Positions 12,201 to 25,700 of a stretch of DNA of 64,000 bases are shown piece after piece. Position 1 is the first letter of the stretch. Every line of letters starts with the position of its first letter. Both the position numbers and the translations under genes were made by a program. The notes under the pieces were generated by a model. The model saw nothing but the letters and a program-made list of their open reading frames with translations, did no database searches and was not told where the DNA came from. Origin of the DNA: Lepidodermella squamata (taxonomy: Eukaryota; Gastrotricha); the NCBI GenBank assembly GCA_047495785.1, contig JBLDXI010000011.1:1-64000 (forward strand). Direction: 5' to 3'.

Positions 12201-13690
12201 GAAATGTGCGCCAATCGCCTGCAAACGTGTTTGCGCATGCTGCCACTATCGAATGATGCCGAAATATGGCTGATTTACCGCGGTGGCGCACGATTCTGCA
12301 TCGTGGCGCTACGTAGAAGAGTCCAAAACTGCGATTCCAGCCGTTTTGGCTGGCAGCGAAATATCGGTCATCCGAAATGTGGGCCAATCGCCTGCAAACG
12401 TGTTTGCGCATGCTGCCACTATCGAATGATGCCGAAATATGGCTGATTTACCGCGGTGGCGCACGATTCTGCATCGTGGCGCTACGTACAAGGGTCCAAA
12501 ACTGCGATTTCAGCCGTTTTGGCTGGCAGCGAAATATCGGTCATCCGAAATGTGCGCCAATCGCCTGCAAACGTGTTTGCGCATGCTGCCACTATCGAAT
12601 GATGCCGAAATATGGCTGATTTACCGCGGTGGCGCACGATTCTGCATCGTGGCGCTACGTACAAGGGTCCAAAACTGCGATTCCAGCCGTTTTGGCTGGC
12701 AGCGAAATATCGGTCATCCGAAATGTGCGCCAATCGCCTGCAAACGTGTTTGCGCATGCTGCCACTATCGAATGATGCCGAAATATGGCTGATTTACCGC
12801 GGTGGCGCACGATTCTGCATCGTGGCGCTACGTACAAGGGTCCAAAACTGCGATTTCAGCCGTTTTGGCTGGCAGCGAAATATCGGTCATCCGAAATGTG
12901 CGCCAATCGCCTGCAAACGTGTTTGCGCATGCTGCCACTATCGAATGATGCCGAAATATGGCTGATTTACCGCGGTGGCGCACGATTCTGCATCGTGGCG
13001 CTACGTAGAAGAGTCCAAAACTGCGATTCCAGCCGTTTTGGCTGGCAGCGAAATATCGGTCATCCGAAATGTGCGCCAATCGCCTGCAAACGTGTTTGCG
13101 CATGCTGCCACTATCGAATGATGCCAGAATATGGCTGATTTACCGCGGTGGCGCACGATTCTGCATCGTGGCGCTACGTAGAAGAGTCCAAAACTGCGAT
13201 TCCAGCCGTTTTGGCTGGCAGCGAAATATCGGTCATCCGAAATGTGCGCCAATCGCCTGCAAACGTGTTTGCGCATGCTGCCACTATCGAATGATGCCAG
13301 AATATGGCTGATTTACCGCGGTGGCGCACGATTCTGCATCGTGGCGCTACGTACAAGGGTCCAAAACTGCGATTTCAGCCGTTTTGGCTGGCAGCGAAAT
13401 ATCGGTCATCCGAAATGTGCGCCAATCGCCTGCAAACGTGTTTGCGCATGCTGCCACTATCGAATGATGCCGAAATATGGCTGATTTACCGCGGTGGCGC
13501 ACGATTCTGCATCGTGGCGCTACGTAGAAGAGTCCAAAACTGCGATTCCAGCCGTTTTGGCTGGCAGCGAAATATCGGTCATCCGAAATGTGCGCCAATC
13601 GCCTGCAAACGTGTTTGCGCATGCTGCCACTATCGAATGATGCCGAAATATGGCTGATTTACCGCGGTGGCGCACGATTCTGCATCGTGG
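6200..13690 (+). repeat. Variant monomer block with 3-, 6-, 8- and 9-monomer registers
   Basis: Monomers here combine a small set of variants: m57 T to C, m154-155 AG to GA (GCCGAAAT), m36 C to G with m40 G to A (TAGAAGAGTCC), m102 C to G (GTGGGCC), m136 C to T and m161 G to A with m21 T to G. The m136 variant occurs at 8091, 9475, 11032 and 12070, spaced 1,384, 1,557 and 1,038 bp (8, 9 and 6 monomers). A 519-bp trimer register is clear at about 9844-10880. The length is exactly 173 bp throughout, unlike the preceding 2 kb. The variants occur in shared combinations, the pattern expected from repeated segmental duplication within an array rather than independent mutation. Confidence 0.85.
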
Positions 13691-16460
13691 CGCTACGTAC
13701 AAGGGTCCAAAACTGCAATTTCAGCCGTTTTGGCTGGCAGCGAAATATCGGTCATCCGAAATGTGCGCCAATCGCCTGCAAACGTGTTTGCGCATGCTGC
13801 CAATATCGAATGATGCCAGAATATAGCTGATTTACCGCGGTGGCGCACGATTCTGCATCGTGGCGCTATGTACAAGGGTCCGAAACTGCGATTTCAGCCG
13901 TTTTGGCTGGCAGCGAAATATCGGTCATCCGAAATGTGCGCCAATCGCCTGCAAACGTGGTTGCGCATGCTGCCACTATCGAATGATGCAAGAATATGGC
14001 TGATTTACCGCGGTGGCGCACGATTCTGCATCGTGGCGCTACGTACAAGGGTCCAAAACTGCAATTTCAGCCGTTTTGGCTGGCAGCGAAATATCGGTCA
14101 TCCAAAATGTGCGCCAACCGACTGCAAACGTGTTTGCGCATGCTGCCACTATCGAATGATGCCAGAATATAGCTGATTTACCGCGGTGGCGCACGATTCT
14201 GCATCGTGGCGCTACGTACAAGGGTCCAAAACTGCAATTTCAGCCGTTTTGGCTGGCAGCGAAATATCGGTCATCCAAAATGTGCGCCAATCGCCTGCAA
14301 ACGTGTTTGCGCATGCTGCCAATATCGAATGATGCCAGAATATAGCTGATTTACCGCGGTGGCGCACGATTCTGCATCGTGGCGCTATGTACAAGGGTCC
14401 GAAACTGCGATTTCAGCCGTTTTGGCTGGCAGCGAAATATCGGTCATCCGAAATGTGCGCCAATCGCCTGCAAACGTGGTTGCGCATGCTGCCACTATCG
14501 AATGATGCAAGAATATGGCTGATTTACCGCGGTGGCGCACGATTCTGCATCGTGGCGCTACGTACAAGGGTCCAAAACTGCAATTTCAGCCGTTTTGGCT
14601 GGCAGCGAAATATCGGTCATCCAAAATGTGCGCCAACCGACTGCAAACGTGTTTGCGCATGCTGCCACTATCGAATGATGCCAGAATATGGCTGATTTAC
14701 CGCGGTGGCGCACGATTCTGCATCGTGGCGCTACGTACAAGGGTCCAAAACTGCAATTTCAGCCGTTTTGGCTGGCAGCGAAATATCGGTCATCCAAAAT
14801 GTGCGCCAACCGACTGCAAACGTGTTTGCGCATGCTGCCACTATCGAATGATGCCAGAATATAGCTGATTTACCGCGGTGGCGCACGATTCTGCATCGTG
14901 GCGCTACGTACAAGGGTCCAAAACTGCAATTTCAGCCGTTTTGGCTGGCAGCGAAATATCGGTCATCCAAAATGTGCGCCAACCGACTGCAAACGTGTTT
15001 GCGCATGCTGCCACTATCGAATGATGCCAGAATATAGCTGATTTACCGCGGTGGCGCACGATTCTGCATCGTGGCGCTACGTACAAGGGTCCAAAACTGC
15101 TATTTCAGCCGTTTTGGCTGGCAGCGAAATATCGGTCATCCGAAATGTGCGCCAACCGCCTGCAAACGTGTTTGCGCATGCTGCCACTATCGAATGATGC
15201 CAGAATATGGCTGATTTACCGCGGTGGCGCACGATTCTGCATCGTGGCGCTACGTACAAGGGTCCAAAACTGCGATTTCAGCCGTTTTGGCTGGCAGCGA
15301 AATATCGGTCATCCAAAATGTGCGCCAATCGCCTGCAAACGTGTTTGCGCATGCTGCCACTATCGAATGATGCCAGAATATGGCTGATCTACCGCGGTGG
15401 CGCACGATTCTACATCGTGGCGCTACGTACAAGGGTCCAAAACTGCGATTTCAGCCGTTTTGGCTGGCAGCGAAATATCGGTCATCCGAAATGTGCGCCA
15501 ATCGCCTGCAAACGTGTTTGCTCATGCTGCCACTATCGAATGATGCCAGAATATGGCTGATTTACCGCGGTGGCGCACGATTCTGCATCGTGGCGCTACG
15601 TACAAGGGTCCAAAACTGCGATTTCAGCCGTTTTGGCTGGCAGCGAAATATCGGTCATCCGAAATGTGCGCCAATCGCCTGCAAACGTGTTTGCGCATGC
15701 TGCCAATATCGAATGATGCCAGAATATAGCTGATTTACCGCGGTGGCGCACGATTCTGCATCGTGGCGCTACGTACAAGGGTCCAAAACTGCGATTTCAG
15801 CCGTTTTGGTTGGCAGCGAAATATCGGTCATCCGAAATGTGCGCCAATCGCCTGCAAACGTGTTTGCGCATGCTGCCACTATCGAATGATGCCAGAATAT
15901 AGCTGATTTACCGCGGTGGCGCACGATTCTGCATCGTGGCGCTACGTACAAATGTTCAAAACTGCAATTTCAGCCGTTTTGGCTGGCAGCGAAATATCGG
16001 TCATCCGAAATGTGCGCCAATCGCCTGCAAACGTGTTTGCGCATGCTGCCACTATCGAATGATGCCAGAATATAGCTGATTTACCGCGGTGGCGCACGAT
16101 TCTGCATCGTGGCGCTACGTACAAATGTTCAAAACTGCAATTTCAGCCGTTTTGGCTGGCAGCGAAATATCGGTCATCCAAAATGTGCGCCAACCGACTG
16201 CAAACGTGTTTGCGCATGCTGCCACTATCGAATGATGCCAGAATATAGCTGATTTACCGCGGTGGCGCACGATTCTGCATCGTGGCGCTACGTACAAGGG
16301 TCCAAAACTGCGATTTCAGCCGTTTTGGTTGGCAGCGAAATATCGGTCATCCGAAATGTGCGCCAATCGCCTGCAAACGTGTTTGCGCATGCTGCCACTA
16401 TCGAATGATGCCAGAATATAGCTGATTTACCGCGGTGGCGCACGATTCTGCATCGTGGCG
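13690..16460 (+). repeat. Distinct variant class with 519-bp trimer HOR
   Basis: A different variant set appears: m53 G to A (GCAATTT, first at 13717), m94 G to A (TCCAAAATG), m108 T to C with m111 C to A (AACCGACTG), m139 C to A (CCAATATCG), and monomers with a modified m39-43 stretch (ACAAATGTTC) at about 15948-15957 and again 173 bp later. The three monomers from about 13693 to 14211 recur at 14212-14730 with only a change at m94 that I could see, giving a 519-bp trimer HOR in two copies. Further single-monomer repeats of the last type follow to about 15060. Confidence 0.85.
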
Positions 16461-17921
16461 CTACGTACAAGGGTCCAAAACTGCGATTTCAGCCGTTTTG
16501 GCTGGCAGCGAAATATCGGTCATCCGAAATGTGCGCCAACCGCCTGCAAACGTGTTTGCGCATGCTGCCACTATCGAATGATGCCAGAATATGGCTGATT
16601 TACCGCGGTGGCGCACGATTCTGCATCGTTGCGCTACGTACAAGGGTCCAAAACTGCGATTTCAGCCGTTTTGACTGGCAGCGAAATATCGGTCATCCGA
16701 AATGTGCGCTAATCGCCTGCAAACGTGTTTGCGCATGCTGCCACTATCGAATGATGCCAGAATATAGCTGATTTACCGCGGTGGCGCACGATTCTGCATC
16801 GTGGCGCTACGTACAAGGGTCCAAAACTGCGATTTCAGCCGTTTTGGCTGGCAGCGAAATATCGGTCATCCGAAACGTGCGCCAACCGCCTGCAAACGTG
16901 TTTGCGCATGCTGCCACTATCGAATGATGCCAGAATATAGCTGTTTTTCCGCGGTGGCGCACGATTCTACATCGTGGCGCTACGTACAAGGGTCCAAAAC
17001 TGCGATTTCAGCCGTTTTGGCTGGCAGCGAAATATCGGTCATCCGAAATGTGCGCCAACCGCCTGCAAACGTGTTTGCGCATGCTGCCACTATCGAATGA
17101 TGCCAGAAAATAGCTGATTTACCGCGGTGGCGCACGATTCTACATCGTGGCGCTACGTACAAGGGTCCAAAACTGCGATTTCAGCCGTTTTGGCTGGCAG
17201 CGAAATATCGGTCATCCGAAATGTGCGCCAACCGCCTGCAAACGTGTTTGCGCATGCTGCCACTATCGAATGATGCCAGAATATGGCTGATTTACCGCGG
17301 TGGCGCACGATTCTGCATCGTGGCGCTACGTACAAGGGTCCGAAACTGCGATTTCAGCCGTTTTGGCTGGCAGCGAAATATCGGTCATCCGAAATGTGCG
17401 CCAATCGCCTGCAAACGTGTTTGCGCATGCTGCCACTATCGAATGATGCCAGAAAATAGCTGATTTACCGCGGTGGCGCACGATTCTACATCGTGGCGCT
17501 ACGTACAAGGGTCCAAAACTGCGATTTCAGCCGTTTTGGCTGGCAGCGAAATATCGGTCATCCGAAATGTGCGCCAACCGCCTGCAAACGTGTTTGCGCA
17601 TGCTGCCACTATCGAATGATGCCAGAATATGGCTGATTTACCGCGGTGGCGCACGATTCTGCATCGTGGCGCTACGTACAAGGGTCCGAAACTGCGATTT
17701 CAGCCGTTTTGGCTGGCAGCGAAATATCGGTCATCCGAAATGTGCGCCAATCGCCTGCAAACGTGTTTGCGCATGCTGCCACTATCGAATGATGCCAGAA
17801 TATGGCTGATTTACCGCGGTGGCGCACGATTCTACATCGTGGCGCTACGTACAAGGGTCCGAAACTGCGATTTCAGCCGTTTTGGCTGGCAGCGAAATAT
17901 CGGTCATCCGAAATGTGCGCC

Positions 17922-19698
17922 AATCGCCTGCAAACGTGTTTGCGCATGCTGCCACTATCGAATGATGCCAGAATATAGCTGATTTACCGCGGTGGCGCAC
18001 GATTCTGCGTCGTGGCGCTACGTACAAGGGTCCAAAACTGCGATTTCAGCCGTTTTGGCTGGCAGCGAAATATCGGTCATCCGAAACGTGCGCCAACCGC
18101 CTGCAAACGTGTTTGCGCATGCTGCCACTATCGAATGATGCCAGAATATAGCTGTTTTTCCGCGGTGGCGCACGATTCTACATCGTGGCGCTACGTACAA
18201 GGGTCCAAAACTGCGATTTCAGCCGTTTTGGCTGGCAGCGAAATATCGGTCATCCGAAATGTGCGCCAACCGCCTGCAAACGTGTTTGCGCATGCTGCCA
18301 CTATCGAATGATGCCAGAAAATAGCTGATTTACCGCGGTGGCGCACGATTCTGCATCGTGGCGCTACGTACAAGGGTCCGAAACTGCGATTTCAGCCGTT
18401 TTGGCTGGCAGCGAAATATCGGTCATCCGAAATGTGCGCCAATCGCCTGCAAACGTGTTTGCGCATGCTGCCACTATCGAATGATGCCAGAATATGGCTG
18501 ATTTACCGCGGTGGCGCACGATTCTACATCGTGGCGCTACGTACAAGGGTCCGAAACTGCGATTTCAGCCGTTTTGGCTGGCAGCGAAATATCGGTCATC
18601 CGAAATGTGCGCCAATCGCCTGCAAACGTGTTTGCGCATGCTGCCACTATCGAATGATGCCAGAATATGGCTGATTTACCGCGGTGGCGCACGAATCTGC
18701 ATCGTGGCGCTACGTAGAAGAGTCCAAAACTGCGATTCCAGCCGTTTTGGCTGGCAGCGAAATATCGGTCATCCGAAATGTGCGCCAACCGCCTGCAAAC
18801 GTGTTTGCGCATGCTGCCACTATCGAATGATGCCAGAATATGGCTGATTTACCGCGGTGGCGCACGAATCTGCATCGTGGCGCTACGTAGAAGAGTCCAA
18901 AACTGCGATTCCAGCCGTTTTGGCTGGCAGCGAAATATCGGTCATCCGAAATGTGCGCCTACCGCCTGCAAACGTGTTTGCGCATGCTGCCACTATCGAA
19001 TGATGCCAGAATATGGCTGATTTACCGCGGTGGCGCACGATTCTGCATCGTGGCGCTACGTACAAGGGTCCGAAACTGCGATTTCAGCCGTTTTGGCTGG
19101 CAGCGAAATATCGGTCATCCGAAATGTGCGCTAATCGGCTGCAAACGTGTTTGCGCATGCTGCCACTATCGAATGATGCCAGAATATGGCTGATTTACCG
19201 CGGTGGCGCACGATTCTGCATCGTGGCGCTACGTACAAGGGTCCGAAACTGCGATTTCAGCCGTTTTGGCTGGCAGCGAAATATCGGTCATCCGAAATGT
19301 GCGCTAATCGGCTGCAAACGTGTTTGCGCATGCTGCCACTATCGAATGATGCCAGAATATGGCTGATTTACCGCGGTGGCGCACGATTCTACATCGTGGC
19401 GCTACGTACAAGGGTCCGAAACTGCGATTTCAGCCGTTTTGGCTGGCAGCGAAATATCGGTCATCCGAAATGTGCGCCAATCGCCTGCAAACGTGTTTGC
19501 GCATGCTGCCACTATCGAATGATGCCAGAATATGGCTGATTTACCGCGGTGGCGCACGAATCTGCATCGTGGCGCTACGTACAAGGGTCCGAAACTGCGA
19601 TTTCAGCCGTTTTGGCTGGCAGCGAAATATCGGTCATCCGAAATGTGCGCTAATCGGCTGCAAACGTGTTTGCGCATGCTGCCACTATCGAATGATGC
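17922..19698 (+). repeat. 1,777-bp segmental duplication, copy 1
   Basis: The diagnostic variants of this 10.3-monomer stretch recur in the same order at 20863-22639, an offset of exactly 17 monomers. The left boundary is the first difference at 17921 (C) against 20862 (T). The right boundary is 19699 (A) against 22640 (C). I found no mismatch at the roughly fifteen variant sites I compared, but I did not compare all 1,777 bases. The sequence carries rare variants (CGAATCTGC twice, GCGCCTACC once, GCTAATCGG three times), so the match is not just background satellite similarity. Confidence 0.85.
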
Positions 19699-20862
19699 AA
19701 GAATATGGCTGATTTACCGCGGTGGCGCACGATTCTGCATCGTGGCGCTACGTACAAGGGTCCAAAACTGCGATTTCAGCCGTTTTGGCTGGCAGCGAAA
19801 TATCGGTCATCCGAAACGTGCGCCAACCGCCTGCAAACGTGTTTGCGCATGCTGCCACTATCGAATGATGCCAGAATATAGCTGTTTTTCCGCGGTGGCG
19901 CACGATTCTACATCGTGGCGCTACGTACAAGGGTCCAAAACTGCGATTTCAGCCGTTTTGGCTGGCAGCGAAATATCGGTCATCCGAAATGTGCGCCAAC
20001 CGCCTGCAAACGTGTTTGCGCATGCTGCCACTATCGAATGATGCCAGAAAATAGCTGATTTACCGCGGTGGCGCACGATTCTACATCGTGGCGCTACGTA
20101 CAAGGGTCCAAAACTGCGATTTCAGCCGTTTTGGCTGGCAGCGAAATATCGGTCATCCGAAATGTGCGCCAACCGCCTGCAAACGTGTTTGCGCATGCTG
20201 CCACTATCGAATGATGCCAGAATATGGCTGATTTACCGCGGTGGCGCACGATTCTGCATCGTGGCGCTACGTACAAGGGTCCGAAACTGCGATTTCAGCC
20301 GTTTTGGCTGGCAGCGAAATATCGGTCATCCGAAATGTGCGCCAATCGCCTGCAAACGTGTTTGCGCATGCTGCCACTATCGAATGATGCCAGAATATGG
20401 CTGATTTACCGCGGTGGCGCACGATTCTACATCGTGGCGCTACGTACAAGGGTCCGAAACTGCGATTTCAGCCGTTTTGGCTGGCAGCGAAATATCGGTC
20501 ATCCGAAATGTGCGCCAATCGCCTGCAAACGTGTTTGCGCATGCTGCCACTATCGAATGATGCCAGAATATGGCTGATTTACCGCGGTGGCGCACGATTC
20601 TACATCGTGGCGCTACGTAAAAGGGTCCAAAACTGCGATTTCAGCCGTTTTGGCTGGCAGCGAAATATCGGTCATCCGAAATGTGCGCCAACCGCCTGCG
20701 AACGTGTTTGCGCATGCTGTCACTATCGAATGATGCAAGAATATGGCTGATTTACCGCGGTGGCGCACGATTCTGCATCGTTGCGCTACGTACAAGGGTC
20801 CAAAACTGCGATTTCAGCCGTTTTGACTGGCAGCGAAATATCGGTCATCCGAAATGTGCGCT

Positions 20863-22639
20863 AATCGCCTGCAAACGTGTTTGCGCATGCTGCCACTATC
20901 GAATGATGCCAGAATATAGCTGATTTACCGCGGTGGCGCACGATTCTGCGTCGTGGCGCTACGTACAAGGGTCCAAAACTGCGATTTCAGCCGTTTTGGC
21001 TGGCAGCGAAATATCGGTCATCCGAAACGTGCGCCAACCGCCTGCAAACGTGTTTGCGCATGCTGCCACTATCGAATGATGCCAGAATATAGCTGTTTTT
21101 CCGCGGTGGCGCACGATTCTACATCGTGGCGCTACGTACAAGGGTCCAAAACTGCGATTTCAGCCGTTTTGGCTGGCAGCGAAATATCGGTCATCCGAAA
21201 TGTGCGCCAACCGCCTGCAAACGTGTTTGCGCATGCTGCCACTATCGAATGATGCCAGAAAATAGCTGATTTACCGCGGTGGCGCACGATTCTGCATCGT
21301 GGCGCTACGTACAAGGGTCCGAAACTGCGATTTCAGCCGTTTTGGCTGGCAGCGAAATATCGGTCATCCGAAATGTGCGCCAATCGCCTGCAAACGTGTT
21401 TGCGCATGCTGCCACTATCGAATGATGCCAGAATATGGCTGATTTACCGCGGTGGCGCACGATTCTACATCGTGGCGCTACGTACAAGGGTCCGAAACTG
21501 CGATTTCAGCCGTTTTGGCTGGCAGCGAAATATCGGTCATCCGAAATGTGCGCCAATCGCCTGCAAACGTGTTTGCGCATGCTGCCACTATCGAATGATG
21601 CCAGAATATGGCTGATTTACCGCGGTGGCGCACGAATCTGCATCGTGGCGCTACGTAGAAGAGTCCAAAACTGCGATTCCAGCCGTTTTGGCTGGCAGCG
21701 AAATATCGGTCATCCGAAATGTGCGCCAACCGCCTGCAAACGTGTTTGCGCATGCTGCCACTATCGAATGATGCCAGAATATGGCTGATTTACCGCGGTG
21801 GCGCACGAATCTGCATCGTGGCGCTACGTAGAAGAGTCCAAAACTGCGATTCCAGCCGTTTTGGCTGGCAGCGAAATATCGGTCATCCGAAATGTGCGCC
21901 TACCGCCTGCAAACGTGTTTGCGCATGCTGCCACTATCGAATGATGCCAGAATATGGCTGATTTACCGCGGTGGCGCACGATTCTGCATCGTGGCGCTAC
22001 GTACAAGGGTCCGAAACTGCGATTTCAGCCGTTTTGGCTGGCAGCGAAATATCGGTCATCCGAAATGTGCGCTAATCGGCTGCAAACGTGTTTGCGCATG
22101 CTGCCACTATCGAATGATGCCAGAATATGGCTGATTTACCGCGGTGGCGCACGATTCTGCATCGTGGCGCTACGTACAAGGGTCCGAAACTGCGATTTCA
22201 GCCGTTTTGGCTGGCAGCGAAATATCGGTCATCCGAAATGTGCGCTAATCGGCTGCAAACGTGTTTGCGCATGCTGCCACTATCGAATGATGCCAGAATA
22301 TGGCTGATTTACCGCGGTGGCGCACGATTCTACATCGTGGCGCTACGTACAAGGGTCCGAAACTGCGATTTCAGCCGTTTTGGCTGGCAGCGAAATATCG
22401 GTCATCCGAAATGTGCGCCAATCGCCTGCAAACGTGTTTGCGCATGCTGCCACTATCGAATGATGCCAGAATATGGCTGATTTACCGCGGTGGCGCACGA
22501 ATCTGCATCGTGGCGCTACGTACAAGGGTCCGAAACTGCGATTTCAGCCGTTTTGGCTGGCAGCGAAATATCGGTCATCCGAAATGTGCGCTAATCGGCT
22601 GCAAACGTGTTTGCGCATGCTGCCACTATCGAATGATGC
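20863..22639 (+). repeat. 1,777-bp segmental duplication, copy 2
   Basis: Second copy of 17922-19698, offset 2,941 bp. It is preceded by a monomer with a G to A change in the GGCTGG motif (TTTTGACTGG at about 20821-20830) and followed by canonical m153 C, where copy 1 is followed by A. The near-complete agreement of diagnostic variants implies a recent duplication relative to the divergence among monomers in this block. Confidence 0.85.
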
Positions 22640-22799
22640 CAGAATATGGCTGATTTACCGCGGTGGCGCACGATTCTGCATCGTGGCGCTACGTACAAGG
22701 GTCCGAAACTGCGATTTCAGCCGTTTTGGCTGGCAGCGAAATATCGGTCATCCGAAATGTGCGCTAATCGGCTGCAAACGTGTTTGCGCATGCTGCCAC

Positions 22800-25700
22800 T
22801 ATCGAATGATGCCAGAATATAGCTGATTTACCGCGGTGGCGCACGATTCTGCATCGTGGCGCTCCGTACAAGGGTCCAAAACTGCGATTTCAGCGGTTTT
22901 GGCTGGCAGCGAAATATCGGTCATCCGAAATGTGCGCCAACCGCCTGCAAACGTGTTTGCGCATGCTGTCACTATCGAATGATGCAAGAATATGGCTGAT
23001 TTACCGCGGTGGCGCACGATTCTGCATCGTGGCGCTACGTAGAAGAGTCCAAAACTGCGATTCCAGCCGTTTTGGCTGGCAGCGAAATATCGGTCATCCG
23101 AAATGTGCGCCTACCGCCTGCAAACGTGTTTGCGCATGCTGCCACTATCGAATGATGCCAGAATATAGCTGTTTTTCCGCGGTGGCGCACGATTCTACAT
23201 CGTGGCGCTACGTACAAGGGTTCAAAACTGCTATTTCAGCCGTTTTGGTTGGCAGCGAAATATCGGTCATCCGAAATGTGCGCCAATCGCCTGCAAACGT
23301 GTTTGCGCATGCTGCCACTATCGAATGATGCCAGAATATGGCTGATTTACCGCGGTGGCGCACGATTCTGCATCGTGGCGCTACGTACAAGGGTCCGAAA
23401 CTGCGATTTCAGCCGTTTTGGCTGGCAGCGAAATATCGGTCATCCGAAATGTGCGCTAATCGCCTGCAAACGTGTTTGCGCATGCTGCCACTATCGAATG
23501 ATGCCAGAATATGGCTGATTTACCGCGGTGGCGCACGATTCTGCATCGTGGCGCTACGTAGAAGAGTCCAAAACTGCGATTCCAGCCGTTTTGGCTGGCA
23601 GCGAAATATCGGTCATCCGAAATGTGCGCCAATCGCCTGCAAACGTGTTTGCGCATGCTGCCACTATCGAATGATGCCAGAATATGGCTGATTTACCGCG
23701 GTGGCGCACGATTCTGCATCGTGGCGCTACGTAGAAGAGTCCAAAACTGCGATTTCAGCCGTTTTGGCTGGCAGCGAAATATCGGTCATCCGAAATGTGG
23801 GCCAATCGCCTGCAAACGTGTTTGCGCATGCTGCCACTATCGAATGATGCCAGAATATGGCTGATTTACCGCGGTGGCGCACGATTCTGCATCGTGGCGC
23901 TACGTAGAAGAGTCCAAAACTGCGATTCCAGCCGTTTTGGCTGGCAGCGAAATATCGGTCATCCGAAATGTGCGCCAATCGCCTGCAAACGTGTTTGCGC
24001 ATGCTGCCACTATCGAATGATGCCAGAATATAGCTGTTTTTCCGCGGTGGCGCACGATTCTACATCGTGGCGCTACGTACAAGGGTTCAAAACTGCTATT
24101 TCAGCCGTTTTGGCTGGCAGCGAAATATCGGTCATCCGAAATGTGCGCCAACCGCCTGCAAACGTGTTTGCGCATGCTGCCACTATCGAATGATGCCAGA
24201 ATATGGCTGATTTACCGCGGTGGCGCACGATTCTGCATCGTGGCGCTACGTAGAAGAGTCCAAAACTGCGATTCCAGCCGTTTTGGCTGGCAGCGAAATA
24301 TCGGTCATCCGAAATGTGCGCCAATCGCCTGCAAACGTGTTTGCGCATGCTGCCACTATCGAATGATGCCAGAATATGGCTGATTTACCGCGGTGGCGCA
24401 CGATTCTGCATCGTGGCGCTACGTACAAGGGTCCGAAACTGCGATTTCAGCCGTTTTGGCTGGCAGCGAAATATCGGTCATCCGAAATGTGCGCCAATCG
24501 CCTGCAAACGTGTTTGCGCATGCTGCCACTATCGAATGATGCCAGAATATGGCTGATTTACCGCGGTGGCGCACGATTCTGCATCGTGGCGCTACGTAGA
24601 AGAGTCCAAAACTGCGATTCCAGCCGTTTTGGCTGGCAGCGAAATATCGGTCATCCGAAATGTGCGCCAATCGCCTGCAAACGTGTTTGCGCATGCTGCC
24701 ACTATCGAATGATGCCAGAATATAGCTGTTTTTCCGCGGTGGCGCACGATTCTGCATCGTGGCGCTACATAGAAGAGTCCAAAACCGCGATTCCAGCCGT
24801 TTTGGCTGGCAGCGAAATATCGGTCATCCGAAATGTGCGCTAATCGCCTGCAAACGTGTTTGCGCATGCTGCCACTATCGAATGATGCCAGAATATGGCT
24901 GATTTATCGCGGTGGCGCACGATTCTGCATCGTGGCGCTACGTACAAGGGTCCAAAACTGCGATTTCAGCCGTTTTGGCTGGCAGCGAAATATCGGTCAT
25001 CCGAAATGTGCGCCAACCGCCTGCAAACGTGTTTGCGCATGCTGCCACTATCGAATGATGCCAGAATATAGCTGATTGACCGCGGTGGCGCACGATTCTG
25101 CATCGTGGCGCTACGTACAAGGGTCCAAAACTGCGATTTCAGCCGTTATGGCTGGCAGCGAAATATCGGTCATCCGAAATGTGCGCCAACCGCCTGCAAA
25201 CGTGTTTGCGCATGCTGCCACTATCGAATGATGCCAGAATATGGCTGATTTACCGCGGTGGCGCACGATTCTGCATCGTGGCGCTACGTACAAGGGTCCA
25301 AAACCGCGATTCCAGCCGTTTTGGCTGGCAGCGAAATATCGGTCATCCGAAATGTGCGCTAATCGCCTGCAAACGTGTTTGCGCATGCTGCCACTATCGA
25401 ATGATGCCAGAATATGGCTGATTTACCGCGGTGGCGCACGATTCTGCATCGTGGCGCTACGTACAAGGGTCCGAAACTGCGATTCCAGCCGTTTTGGCTG
25501 GCAGCGAAATATCGGTCATCCGAAATGTGCGCCAATCGCCTGCAAACGTGTTTGCGCATGCTGCCACTATCGAATGATGCCAGAATATGGCTGATTTACC
25601 GCGGTGGCGCACGATTCTGCATCGTGGCGCTACGTACAAGGGTCCAAAACCGCGATTCCAGCCGTTTTGGCTGGCAGCGAAATATCGGTCATCCGAAATG

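Larger units (their letters stand above)
16460..22800 (+). repeat. HOR block with a 17-monomer (2,941-bp) register
   Basis: Diagnostic variants recur 2,941 bp apart. One is the change making GCGTCG at 18009 and 20950. Others are the paired A to T changes at m166 and m170 (CTGTTTTTCC), AGAAAATAG, CGAATCTGC (m14 T to A), GCGCCTACC (m106 and m108) and GCTAATCGG (m105 and m111). A second register of 4,152 bp (24 monomers) links 16630 with 20782, where m26 reads T instead of G in both. A 7-monomer register (1,211 bp) links about 16801 with 18012. Local differences between the copies show several overlapping duplications rather than one clean tandem pair. Confidence 0.85.
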
